Below are positions 54,161 through 62,832 of a DNA stretch of 64,000 bases, piece after piece. Source of the DNA: an uncultured Tateyamaria sp. GTDB taxonomy: Bacteria; Pseudomonadota; Alphaproteobacteria; Rhodobacterales; Rhodobacteraceae. Below the pieces are notes generated by a model. That model saw nothing but the letters and a program-made list of their open reading frames with translations. It was not told where the DNA came from and did no database searches. Location: the NCBI RefSeq assembly GCF_947503465.1, contig NZ_CANNDN010000002.1, positions 1-64,000 on the forward strand, in the 5' to 3' direction. Made by a program: the position numbers and the translations under genes. The first letter of the stretch is position 1; each line of letters begins with the position of its first letter.

Positions 54161-54190
54161 GAAAAAGGCGGGCCCACAAAGGGACCCGCC
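54161..54190 (-). terminator. Rho-independent terminator of phaP
   Basis: GGCGGGCCC and GGG-A-CCCGCC form a stem with one bulge, followed on the minus strand by CTTTTTC. It lies 55 bases after the phaP stop. Confidence 0.8.
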
Positions 54191-54244
54191 ATAGTCACCG
54201 CGCCGTTTCAGGGAGGAAAGTTGGCGCGATATTCCGGTGTGCGA

Positions 54245-54694
54245 TTACTTCGCAGCAGCAGCTTTCTTGGCAGCGGCGGTCATGTCACCGGTCGCTTTCT
54301 TGACTGCGGCTTGCGCGTCTTCGCTCATGTCTTTGCCTGCGGCCATCATCAGCTCGACGGTGTCCATCTGCACTTTTTTCGCAACTTCGGCGAAGGCGGC
54401 CATGTGCTCGGCTGTCACTTCTGCGTAGGACGACGCGAAATCGGTCATCGCTTTGGCATAGTCGGCAGGCTCGGCTTTGGCTTTGGACATGTCGCCCAGT
54501 TTCGCCAGAGTTTCCTTGGTCCACTTGGACGAGATTTCGGTCGACTTTTCAGCCGCGTCAATCGCCACGTGGCTCAGTTTCTCGTTCAGCGTGGTTGCTG
54601 TCTTGAACGCGTCTTCCATCGCTGCGGTGTCCACGGGGAACGAACCCATGATGTCTTTGAACATTGCTGTAACGTCCTGTGCTTGCTTGGCCAT
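54245..54694 (-). CDS. phaP: Phasin PhaP, PHA granule-coating protein
   Basis: The 149-residue, Ala/Lys-rich helical protein (AMFKDIMGSFPVDTAAMEDA, NEKLSHVAIDAAEKSTEISS, ending AAAKKAAAAK) fits the phasin family that coats polyhydroxyalkanoate granules. ATG 54694 (MAKQAQD) is typical. It is preceded by two PhaR sites and lies downstream of phaC in the same direction. Confidence 0.93.
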   Translation of the reverse strand: MAKQAQDVTAMFKDIMGSFPVDTAAMEDAFKTATTLNEKLSHVAIDAAEKSTEISSKWTKETLAKLGDMSKAKAEPADYAKAMTDFASSYAEVTAEHMAAFAEVAKKVQMDTVELMMAAGKDMSEDAQAAVKKATGDMTAAAKKAAAAK

Positions 54695-54763
54695 TGTCTT
54701 CAATCCTTTTCGATCGCTGCGGGCCCATCCCCGCGTTTCTGCGTCTGCAAAAGGATATACATG

Positions 54764-54801
54764 CTGCAGTGCAGCAAATCAAGTCCTTTGCTGCACTGCA
54801 G
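54764..54801. promoter_or_regulatory. Two PhaR operators in front of phaP
   Basis: CTGCAGTGCAG (54764-54774) and CTGCACTGCAG (54791-54801), both of the form CTGC-N3-GCAG, lie 27 bases apart in the phaP promoter region. PhaR bound here would repress the phasin until granules titrate it away. Confidence 0.88.
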
Positions 54802-54838
54802 CAATAAAAACTTTACCCAACGGAATGCATGAAGGAAA

Positions 54839-56644
54839 TCAGGGCCTTGCCTTGACCGTGACGTAGGTTCCGGGCGCATCTTCCAGCACGGGATGTTCGG
54901 AATCACCCGGTGTGCGGGCCGCGACCATGGCCCCGCCCCGCTTTTTCAGCCAGGCACCCCAGCGCGGCCACCACGAACCTTCGTGAAACTCTGCGCTGGC
55001 CTGCCATGCCGCGTGATCCAGGCTCAGATCGTCATTGGTATAGTGGCCGTACTTGTTCTTGGTGGGGGGGTTCACGATGCCGGCGATATGGCCTGATTGG
55101 GTCATGATGAACGTCTTGTCCTTCGACCCCATCTGCTGCACGCCGCGATAGCTGTCTTTCCACGGCGCGATGTGATCCGTCTCGCACGCGATGGCGCACA
55201 GCGGCACATCGATGTCGCCCAATTCCAGATGGTGGCCCATCAGGTCAAAGCCACCGGTCGCCAATTCGTTGCGCTGACACAGGCCGCGCAGATATTGCAT
55301 CGCCATTTTCGCAGGCAGGTTGGCCCCATCCCCGTTCCAATACAGAAGGTCAAAGGCGGGCGGCGTTTCGCCCAGCATGTAGCTTTTGATGGCAGGCGTA
55401 TAAACAAGGTCGTTCGAGCGCAGGAACGTAAAGGTGCGCGCCATGATGACCGAGGGCAGGATACCCTTGTCGGCGCATTCGGCCTCGATCCCGTCAATGA
55501 AATCGTCCGTCAGGAAGGGCGTGAACTCGCCCTGATCCCCGAAATCCGTAAGCGCGGTAAAGAAGGTGGCCGACTTGATCGACTTGTCCTTGCGCTGTTT
55601 CAGCAGGCTTAGCGTCAGCGACAGCGTCGTACCCGCGATACAATAGCCAATGGCATTGACCTGTTTCTCGCCGGTGATCGCCTTGGCCTCGCGGATCGCG
55701 GCCAGATACCCGTCCTCGATGTAATCCTCCAGGCCCACCCCGGCATAGGCGGCGTCGGGGTTGACCCAGGACACGACAAACAGGGTGTGCCCCTGTTCGA
55801 CAATCCATTTGACCAGGCTGTTCTGCTCCTTGAGGTCGAGAATGTAGTATTTGTTGATCCAGGGCGGGAACAGCACGACGGGCGTCTTGTGCACCTTCTC
55901 GGTTGTCGGTGTGTACTGGATCAGTTCCATCATCCGGTTGCGGTAGATGACCTTGCCGGGCGTTGTGGCAATGTTGCGGCCCAGTTCGAAAGCCTTGTCG
56001 TCGGCCAGTTTGACGATCAATTCGCCATTGTTGGCCTCGAGGTCCGAAATCAGGTTCTCCAGCCCGTCGATCAGGCTTTGGCCCTCGGTCGCGACGGCCT
56101 TTTCCAGCGCATCGGGGTTTGTGGCCAGGAAGTTGGTGGGCGCCATCATGTCCACGATCTGACGCGAGAAATAGGCAAGGCGCTGCTTCTCCACCGGCGC
56201 CATGTCCGACACGTCCTCGACCGCCTGTGCAATGGCGTCGGCATTGATCAGATACTGCTGCTTGACGTAGTTGAAATAGGGATGCGTGTCCCACAGCGGG
56301 TTGGCAAACCGACGGTCCTTGGGGCCCGGATCGGCCGGGGCCTGCAATTTGCCCTGCGCCAGCGCCTGCTGCGCTTCGACGAAATGGGTCACGGATTTCG
56401 ACCAGAACTGCAACTGGTGCTCCAGCACTTTGGCCGGATCGCGGAACGCCTCGCTCCAATAGGCCGAGGCGGCCTTTTGAAACAATTCCTGATTCGGGCC
56501 GTCGAGGGCCGCATTATGCGTGCTGCGGTGCGTCAAAACCTGGGTGAGTCGCTGGGTCAGCGCTTCAACTTTTCGAAGGTTACCATTCAATTTATCGAGG
56601 TTTTCGCCCGAGACCGCACCATCGGTTGTGTCGTTGGTTGTCAT
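54839..56644 (-). CDS. phaC: Polyhydroxyalkanoate synthase, class I
   Basis: The 601-residue enzyme polymerises hydroxyacyl-CoA. The catalytic cysteine is C335 in GYCIAGTTLSL; the classical lipase box GxCxGG has Ala in place of the first Gly. FPPWINKYYILDLKEQNSLV, CETDHIAPWKDSYRG and SGHIAGIVNPP carry the expected Asp and His of the triad. The gene is divergent from phaZ with a 152-base spacer. Confidence 0.96.
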   Translation of the reverse strand: MTTNDTTDGAVSGENLDKLNGNLRKVEALTQRLTQVLTHRSTHNAALDGPNQELFQKAASAYWSEAFRDPAKVLEHQLQFWSKSVTHFVEAQQALAQGKLQAPADPGPKDRRFANPLWDTHPYFNYVKQQYLINADAIAQAVEDVSDMAPVEKQRLAYFSRQIVDMMAPTNFLATNPDALEKAVATEGQSLIDGLENLISDLEANNGELIVKLADDKAFELGRNIATTPGKVIYRNRMMELIQYTPTTEKVHKTPVVLFPPWINKYYILDLKEQNSLVKWIVEQGHTLFVVSWVNPDAAYAGVGLEDYIEDGYLAAIREAKAITGEKQVNAIGYCIAGTTLSLTLSLLKQRKDKSIKSATFFTALTDFGDQGEFTPFLTDDFIDGIEAECADKGILPSVIMARTFTFLRSNDLVYTPAIKSYMLGETPPAFDLLYWNGDGANLPAKMAMQYLRGLCQRNELATGGFDLMGHHLELGDIDVPLCAIACETDHIAPWKDSYRGVQQMGSKDKTFIMTQSGHIAGIVNPPTKNKYGHYTNDDLSLDHAAWQASAEFHEGSWWPRWGAWLKKRGGAMVAARTPGDSEHPVLEDAPGTYVTVKARP

Positions 56645-56796
56645 GTTAAGGTCTTCCCCGTAGTCTTCGCACGTGCAGCAACTGCGCCTATGTGCAGCCG
56701 CCGCCTATGTATGGTCGCATGTTTCAGGGGGCAAAGCGACAAACCGTCCGACGCGGGCATGTGCGCGCCCGCCCCTATTGAATGAAGGAGAGCGCG

Positions 56797-58071
56797 ATGC
56801 GCTACATGATCAGCTACGACTTCATGGAAACCATGCGAAACACCAACCAATGGCTGGGGGCCACGGCCCAGGCCCTTGGGGCCTACCCTGCCTTTTCGAT
56901 GATGCCGAACCCCGGCATGGAATGGATGCGTGCCTGGGGCGAGGTGACGGAACGCACCTTCCAGCGCATGGTTGTCAAACCCGACTGGGGCATCCCCTCG
57001 TTCACCGCCGAAGACGGCAAGGATCACCTGGTCAGCATCGACACCGTCGTGCCCGGTGATTTCGGCGATCTGATCCACATCAACGTGACCGGGCGCAAGC
57101 CGCGCAATCGCAAGGTCCTGCTGGTGGCGCCGATGTCCGGCCACTACGCCACGCTGCTGCGCTCGACCGTCATTTCGCTGCTGCCCGATTGCGAGGTCTA
57201 CATCACCGACTGGCACAACGCGCGCGACATCCCCGTCAGCGCGGGCAAGTTCGACGTGGAGGACTATACGCTCTACCTCGTGGACTACATGCGCCACCTC
57301 GGGCCCGACACCCACGTGATCGCGGTCTGCCAGCCCGCGCCGCTGACGCTCGCCGCGACCGCCTACCTGGCCGAGGAAGACCCCGACGCGCAGCCCCGCT
57401 CACTCACCCTGATCGGCGGCCCCATCGACCCCGACGCCACGCCCACAGAAGTCACCGACTTCGGCCGCCGCGTCACCATGGGCCAGCTTGAGGAAACCAT
57501 GATCCAGCGCGTCGGCTTCAAATATCCGGGCGTGGGGCGCATGGTCTATCCGGGCCTCCTGCAACTGGCCTCCTTCATGTCGATGAATGCCGAAAAGCAC
57601 TCCAAAGCCTTCACCGACCAGATCAGCCGCGCCGCCCGCGGCCAGGCAGGCGATCACGACAAGCATAACACGTTCTACGATGAATATCTGGCGGTCATGG
57701 ACATGACGGCCGAATTCTACCTCTCCACCGTCGACCGCATCTTCAAGCGCGGCGAAATCGCCAAGAACATGTTCACCGTAAACGGCAAACGCGTGGACAT
57801 CGGCAAGATCACGACCGTGGCCGTCAAAACGGTCGAAGGGGCAAATGACGACATCTCGGCCCCCGGACAATGCGTGGCCGCACTTGACCTGTGCACGGGC
57901 CTGCCGGACGACAAGAAGGCAAGCCACGTCGAACCCGGTGCCGGGCATTACGGCATCTTCGCGGGCAAAAGCTGGCGCAACAACATCCGCCCGCTGGTGC
58001 TTGAATTCATCGACGCCAATTCGCCCCCACCGCCTGCCAAGAAGGCGGCGAACAAGAACAAAGCGGCCTGA
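56797..58071 (+). CDS. phaZ: Intracellular PHA depolymerase PhaZ
   Basis: The 424-residue protein begins MRYMISYDFMETMRNTNQWL and has VAPMSGHYATLLRSTV, DWHNARDIPVSAGKFDVEDY and the QP[AC]PL-type AVCQPAPLTLAATAYL, typical of cytoplasmic granule depolymerases. AGGAG six bases before ATG 56797 excludes the ATG fifteen bases earlier. It mobilises stored polymer; PhaC acts in the opposite direction. Confidence 0.95.
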   Translation: MRYMISYDFMETMRNTNQWLGATAQALGAYPAFSMMPNPGMEWMRAWGEVTERTFQRMVVKPDWGIPSFTAEDGKDHLVSIDTVVPGDFGDLIHINVTGRKPRNRKVLLVAPMSGHYATLLRSTVISLLPDCEVYITDWHNARDIPVSAGKFDVEDYTLYLVDYMRHLGPDTHVIAVCQPAPLTLAATAYLAEEDPDAQPRSLTLIGGPIDPDATPTEVTDFGRRVTMGQLEETMIQRVGFKYPGVGRMVYPGLLQLASFMSMNAEKHSKAFTDQISRAARGQAGDHDKHNTFYDEYLAVMDMTAEFYLSTVDRIFKRGEIAKNMFTVNGKRVDIGKITTVAVKTVEGANDDISAPGQCVAALDLCTGLPDDKKASHVEPGAGHYGIFAGKSWRNNIRPLVLEFIDANSPPPPAKKAANKNKAA

Positions 58072-58074
58072 CAT

Positions 58075-58659
58075 ATGGCAGGCGTGGATCTTCCCTTCGC
58101 CTGCAATTGCGGCACGCTGCGCGGCACGCTTCTGGGCGTGTCGCCCTCGAACGGCACACGGGCGGAATGCTTTTGCCACGACTGCCGGGCAACGGAACTT
58201 TACGGCGACCAACCCGACCCGGCGCCGGGCGGCGTGCAACTGTACCAGACGGTGCCGGACCGGGTGCGCCTGGACGCGGGGCAGGATCAACTCACGGTCT
58301 TTTCGCTGTCGGACAAGGGGCTGCTGCGCTGGCAGGCACGCTGCTGCGGGGCGATCCTGTTCAACACGATGCGCACCCCCAAGGTGGCTTTTGCCTCTTT
58401 CCGCACCGACCGGTTGCAGGATGACACGCCGCTGGGACCAATCCGGGCGCGGGCCTTTGTGCGCAAACCCAACGGCAAGCGCGGGCACGAGGGCGGATTG
58501 ACCTTCTTTCTGGGCTTTGCCGGGCGCGCGCTGTCGCGGCGGATCACCGGGCGGTGGCGGCAAACACCCTTCTTCGATGGCGACGGCACCCCCGTCCGCG
58601 CCATCCATGTGGTGCCAAAGGCCGAACGCCCCGCCCTGTATCCACCCCAGCCCGGCTAA
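58075..58659 (+). CDS. DUF6151 / GFA-like zinc-binding protein
   Basis: The 194-residue protein resembles glutathione-dependent formaldehyde-activating (GFA) enzymes, with zinc-type cysteines CNCGTLRG, CFCHDC and the ARCCGAILFN site. It fits DUF6151. It starts three bases after phaZ and may be co-transcribed. Its function is unknown; its last four bases overlap the convergent LacI gene. Confidence 0.8.
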   Translation: MAGVDLPFACNCGTLRGTLLGVSPSNGTRAECFCHDCRATELYGDQPDPAPGGVQLYQTVPDRVRLDAGQDQLTVFSLSDKGLLRWQARCCGAILFNTMRTPKVAFASFRTDRLQDDTPLGPIRARAFVRKPNGKRGHEGGLTFFLGFAGRALSRRITGRWRQTPFFDGDGTPVRAIHVVPKAERPALYPPQPG

Positions 58660-59669
58660 ACGCGCGCACTGGTCTGGCGCGGCACAAGAACGGGCTGGAT
58701 CAACAGGCTGTCGGCCCCGGGGGTCTCGGTGGTGATCATGCCTGCAATGACCTCGGCCGCCTGCGACCCGATCTGATGGGCGGGAATGCGCACGGTGGTC
58801 AGGCCCGGCTCGAACGCGCCTGATCCCTTGAAGTCCCCGATGCCGGTCACGGTCACATCCTGCGGCACGCGCAATCGCGCACGGGCCAGGGCATGCAGCG
58901 CGCCCCAGGCCAGGACATCATTGCCGCAGATGATGGCGCTGGGTCTGTGACCCGCCGCCAGAAACTCCGACACCGCGGCCTTGGCCGCATCCACGCTATA
59001 GGGCGTTTCCAACTGCCACTCCGGGCGCACGTCACCGCTCAGCGCCCCCATCACGCCCTCGAAACGCTCGGACGCGCGGTCGTTCCCGTCCAGCGGCGGA
59101 AACAGCAACGCCACCGACCGGTGGCCCAGTTCGGCAACATGCCGGCCCACCAGCCGCCCCGCCAGAAAGTTGTCCGAGCCGACACACGGGAACGGGGCCG
59201 CATCCGAATAGTTCCACAGCAGGATCGTCGGCGTGTTCTGCTGCTTCAACAGCTCATAGGTGTCATCCGAATGGTTGTGCCCGACAAAGGCCAGCCCATC
59301 GACCCGGTGTTCCAACATCTTGCGGGCCAACGCATATTCACGATCCAGGCTATAGCCATGCGCCGCCACCAGTATGGTAAAGCCGCGCGCCTCGATGGCG
59401 GTGGCAAAACTCTGGATCAGTTCGGCAAAGATCGTGTGATCGATGGTGGGCACGATCAGGCCCACGGTGCCGCTGCGAATGCCGTGAATGGTCTGCGCCG
59501 CGCGGTTGCGGATATACCCCAGCCTGCGCACCGCCGCGTCAATCTTTTTCCGAGTCGACCCCTTCACCAGATCAGGGTGATTGAAGCTGCGCGAGACGGT
59601 CGATGCCGACACCCTTGCCGCACGTGCAACCGCAACAATATCAATCTTTTTTGATTTAAGATCAGTCAC
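58656..59669 (-). CDS. LacI-family transcriptional regulator
   Basis: The 337-residue repressor starts at GTG 59669. Its helix-turn-helix is IVAVARAARVSASTVSRSFN, followed by the hinge (RNRAAQTIHGIRSGTVGLIV) and a sugar-binding-protein-like effector domain. It is divergent from the TTT transporter operon and probably represses it until the imported substrate or a product binds. Confidence 0.94.
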   Translation of the reverse strand: MTDLKSKKIDIVAVARAARVSASTVSRSFNHPDLVKGSTRKKIDAAVRRLGYIRNRAAQTIHGIRSGTVGLIVPTIDHTIFAELIQSFATAIEARGFTILVAAHGYSLDREYALARKMLEHRVDGLAFVGHNHSDDTYELLKQQNTPTILLWNYSDAAPFPCVGSDNFLAGRLVGRHVAELGHRSVALLFPPLDGNDRASERFEGVMGALSGDVRPEWQLETPYSVDAAKAAVSEFLAAGHRPSAIICGNDVLAWGALHALARARLRVPQDVTVTGIGDFKGSGAFEPGLTTVRIPAHQIGSQAAEVIAGMITTETPGADSLLIQPVLVPRQTSARV

Positions 59670-59692
59670 TTGTACACCTTACAGCCGCAAAA

Positions 59693-59722
59693 AATGAAAA
59701 CATTTGCAATACTATTTTCATT
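59693..59722. promoter_or_regulatory. Probable LacI-family operator between LacI gene and TTT operon
   Basis: AATGAAAA (59693-59700) and TTTTCATT (59715-59722) form a perfect 8-bp inverted repeat with a 14-base centre. Within it, TGAAAACATTTGCA resembles the LacI-family half-site layout. It lies in the divergent spacer. Confidence 0.6.
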
Positions 59723-59771
59723 GGCTAATCTCACATGTCAACCAGATCAAAACTGGGTGGGAGGACACGGG

Positions 59772-61304
59772 TTGGAGTTCATACAGTACTTTGGTGACGT
59801 GTTTGTCCCGTTCAATTTTGCCCTTCTGATGCTGGGCACGATCGGCGGGCTGATCCTGGGCGCGACACCCGGTCTGTCGCCAACCATGGCGGTGGCCCTG
59901 CTGATCCCGTTTACCTTCAAACTGGAACCGGCCCAGGGGCTGATCCTGCTGGGGGCCGCCTACACCTCAACCGTTGCCGGCGGGGCGGTCAGTGCGATCC
60001 TGCTGAAAATTCCGGGCGCACCGGCCAATATCGCGACCACGCTGGACGGCCACACGATGGCCCGCAAGGGCCAGGGCGCACGCGCGTTGCAGCTGTCCTT
60101 TCTGGCCTCTGCCGTGGGCGGCATCTTTGGCGTGCTCCTGCTGATTTTCCTGACGCCGATGCTGGCGCAATGGGCGCTGGCCTTCGGACCGTCACACCTG
60201 TTCTGGCTTGCCATTCTGGGGGTCACGGTCATCGGCTCGCTGGACGGCGGGTCCGTGGTCAAGGGGCTTTTGGCCGGGTGCATCGGGCTGTGGCTGTCGA
60301 CGATCGGCTTTGATGACATCATGGGGGCGCAACGCTTTATCTTTCACGACAGCCTGGCGGGGGGCATCAATGTGATCCCTGCCCTGATCGGGCTTTTTGC
60401 CATTCCGCAGGTCATCACCATGTTTGCCAAGGGGCGCGCCCGGCTGGATGCCGAGGTGCTGGAGGTCGAAAAGCACCCCATCGGCACCGCCATCCGCGAA
60501 GTGTTTGCACGCAAGCGGGCGTTGAGCATCGGCACGATCACCGGCGCAATCATCGGGTTGATCCCGGGTGTGGGTGGTCAGATCGCGGGCCTGGTGGCCT
60601 ATGACCAGGCCAAGAAGACAAGCCCCGAACGGGACAAGTTCGGCACCGGCCACCCCGAAGGCGTGATTGCCGCCGAAAGTGCGAACAACGCCATGGTCGG
60701 CCCGTCGCTGGTGCCGCTGTTGACCCTGTCCATCCCCGGCTCGCCCACCGCCGCCGTGCTGCTGGGCGGGCTGCTGATCCACGGGATCTTTCCGGGATCG
60801 GACCTATTTGACAATCACCCGCAGGTGGCGTGGACCTTCATCAACTCGATGCTGATCGGGCAGATCCTGATGTGCATCTTCGGCCTGTACGTGGCGGGTC
60901 TGGCGGCGCGGGTGGCGCAGGTGCCCAATGCCGTGATGGCCGCCGTGGTGCTGGCGCTGGCGGTGTTCGGCAGTTACTCGGTCCAGACGTCGATGGGCGA
61001 TGTCTATGTGATGGCGGCGCTCGGGACGGGTATGTATTTTCTAGAACGCTTCGGCTTTTCCGCCGCACCGCTGGTTCTGGGCCTGATCCTCGGCCCCATT
61101 GCCGAGGCGAACTTTATCCAGGGTTCCATGATCGCCAATGCAACCTCCAGCGTCAGCCAGTACTTCTTTACCGGTGCGCTGAACCTGACCCTGATCGGCA
61201 TCGTGATCCTGTCGGTCGGGTATTCGGTCGTGATGGAGCTGCGGTCGCGCAAGGTCGTCACCACCAAGGACGAGGCCATCGCGAAGGAGGAGGCACTGTC
61301 ATGA
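59772..61304 (+). CDS. Tripartite tricarboxylate transporter, large permease (TctA) 2
   Basis: The 510-residue, twelve-helix TctA protein has GATPGLSPTMAVALLIPFTF, AAESANNAMVGPSLVPLLTL and SIPGSPTAAVLLGGLLIHGI. TTG 59772 is the best start: GGAGG lies seven bases upstream, and the product begins LEFIQYFGDVFVPFNFALLM. The gene order here is A-B-C, unlike C-B-A at 31-34 kb. Confidence 0.93.
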   Translation: MEFIQYFGDVFVPFNFALLMLGTIGGLILGATPGLSPTMAVALLIPFTFKLEPAQGLILLGAAYTSTVAGGAVSAILLKIPGAPANIATTLDGHTMARKGQGARALQLSFLASAVGGIFGVLLLIFLTPMLAQWALAFGPSHLFWLAILGVTVIGSLDGGSVVKGLLAGCIGLWLSTIGFDDIMGAQRFIFHDSLAGGINVIPALIGLFAIPQVITMFAKGRARLDAEVLEVEKHPIGTAIREVFARKRALSIGTITGAIIGLIPGVGGQIAGLVAYDQAKKTSPERDKFGTGHPEGVIAAESANNAMVGPSLVPLLTLSIPGSPTAAVLLGGLLIHGIFPGSDLFDNHPQVAWTFINSMLIGQILMCIFGLYVAGLAARVAQVPNAVMAAVVLALAVFGSYSVQTSMGDVYVMAALGTGMYFLERFGFSAAPLVLGLILGPIAEANFIQGSMIANATSSVSQYFFTGALNLTLIGIVILSVGYSVVMELRSRKVVTTKDEAIAKEEALS

Positions 61305-61765
61305 CCAACCTGCCCCGTATTCAGCACATCTGCGCCTCAGGCATCGTGGCCCTTGTGGGCCTCGCCGTGGCCTGGATCAGCTACACCCAGGAACCTGCGG
61401 ATGCCTTCGTGTTCCCGCGCCTGATCTCGACCGTGTTCGTGGTGCTGGCGCTCTGGACCTTCGGCAAGGCCCTGATGGGCCGCACCAAGGTCGGCAACGG
61501 CCTGTCCCTTGACGCCACCGCGCGGATCGCGCCCGGCCTGCTGGTGGCGCTGATCTACATCTTCTGGGCAGCCAGGGGCCTGGGCTTCTACACCGCCAGC
61601 ACGATCACCTTCTTCGTTCTGCTGTCGCTTTACGATCCGGCCCCCCACACCCAGGTCAGAAGCTGGATCAAGCGCGCGCTGATCACCGCCGGATTCCTGG
61701 CCGTCATGTACGGCCTCTTCGCCATGCTCTTGGGGGTCTTCACCCCACGAGAGATACTGTTCTGA
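61301..61765 (+). CDS. Tripartite tricarboxylate transporter, small subunit (TctB) 2
   Basis: The 154-residue protein has four transmembrane helices, including ICASGIVALVGLAVAWISYT and GLLVALIYIFWAARGLGFYT, and overlaps tctA (ATGA). Identification is by topology and position. Confidence 0.9.
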   Translation: MTNLPRIQHICASGIVALVGLAVAWISYTQEPADAFVFPRLISTVFVVLALWTFGKALMGRTKVGNGLSLDATARIAPGLLVALIYIFWAARGLGFYTASTITFFVLLSLYDPAPHTQVRSWIKRALITAGFLAVMYGLFAMLLGVFTPREILF

Positions 61766-61807
61766 ACCGCAAGAGCGGCAGACACCCAACCCAAGGGAGG
61801 AGACCCC

Positions 61808-62776
61808 ATGAAGACACTACTCGCAGGAGCAGCCCTCGCGCTCGCCGCCTTGACAACCACGGCGCAGGCCGACGGCCACGCCACCTACCCCGAACGCCCC
61901 GTGATGCTGATGGTCAGCTACGGCGCGGGCGGCGCCACCGACTTCCAGGCGCGCATCGTGACCATGACGGCGGGCAACGAAGACGCGCTTGGCATGCCCA
62001 TCGCGATCATCAACAAACCCGGCGCGGGGGGCCGTGTCGGCTGGAACTGGTTCGCGGGCCAGGCCGATGCCGATGGCTACACGCTGGCCGCCTACAACGT
62101 GCCCCACTTCATCGCCCAGTCGATCGAGGGCGGCGTCAGCTACTCCACCGACAGCTTCGAACCCATCGCCAACTGGGGCGCGGACCCGGCGGTCTTCGTG
62201 GTGGCCGCCGACAGCCCGTTCAACTCGATGGCCGATGTGGTCAGCTACGCCAAGGAAAACCCGGGCAAGCTGACCTTCTCGGGCGCGGGCCTGTTTGTGG
62301 GGCACCACATCGCGGCCCTGCAACTTGAAAAGGCGGCAGGGGTGAAACTGGCCTACATCCCCTCGAACAAGGGCGGTGCAGGCGCCATGAAATCCGTGAT
62401 CGCGGGCGAAGTGCTGGGCGGCGTGAACAACCTCTCCGACGCCTTCCGCGCCCGCGAGGCAGGCAATGTCAAGATCCTCGGCGTGTTCGACCTGGAACGC
62501 AACGCCTTCATGGAAGACGTGCCGACCATGCAGGAACAGGGCTTTGACATCGACAACGCGTCGGTCAACTTCCGCGGCGTGATGGTGCCCAAGGGCACGC
62601 CCCAGGGCGTCATCGACAAGCTGGCCGAAACCGTGCCCGCCATGTTCGAAAACAGCCGCGTCGCCTCGCGCATGAAGGCAGGCGGTTCGCCCATGCACAT
62701 CATGACCCGGGACGAGGTGATCGCGATGTGGGCCGCCCGCGAGGAAACCCTGAAAGAGCTGCTTGCAGGTCTCTGA
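61808..62776 (+). CDS. Tripartite tricarboxylate transporter solute-binding protein (TctC) 2
   Basis: The 322-residue protein has a Sec signal (MKTLLAGAALALAALTTTAQ, cleavage before DGHATYPERP) and TctC motifs MVSYGAGGATDFQARIVTMT and INKPGAGGRVGWNWFAGQAD. GGGAGGAGA precedes the ATG. In this locus the ligand is probably a short sulfonated or hydroxylated carboxylate. Confidence 0.92.
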   Translation: MKTLLAGAALALAALTTTAQADGHATYPERPVMLMVSYGAGGATDFQARIVTMTAGNEDALGMPIAIINKPGAGGRVGWNWFAGQADADGYTLAAYNVPHFIAQSIEGGVSYSTDSFEPIANWGADPAVFVVAADSPFNSMADVVSYAKENPGKLTFSGAGLFVGHHIAALQLEKAAGVKLAYIPSNKGGAGAMKSVIAGEVLGGVNNLSDAFRAREAGNVKILGVFDLERNAFMEDVPTMQEQGFDIDNASVNFRGVMVPKGTPQGVIDKLAETVPAMFENSRVASRMKAGGSPMHIMTRDEVIAMWAAREETLKELLAGL

Positions 62777-62832
62777 CCCACCCCTACAAGGGGGGCGCGC
62801 ACCCGCGCGCCCTACCCATCCAAGGACGCCCC

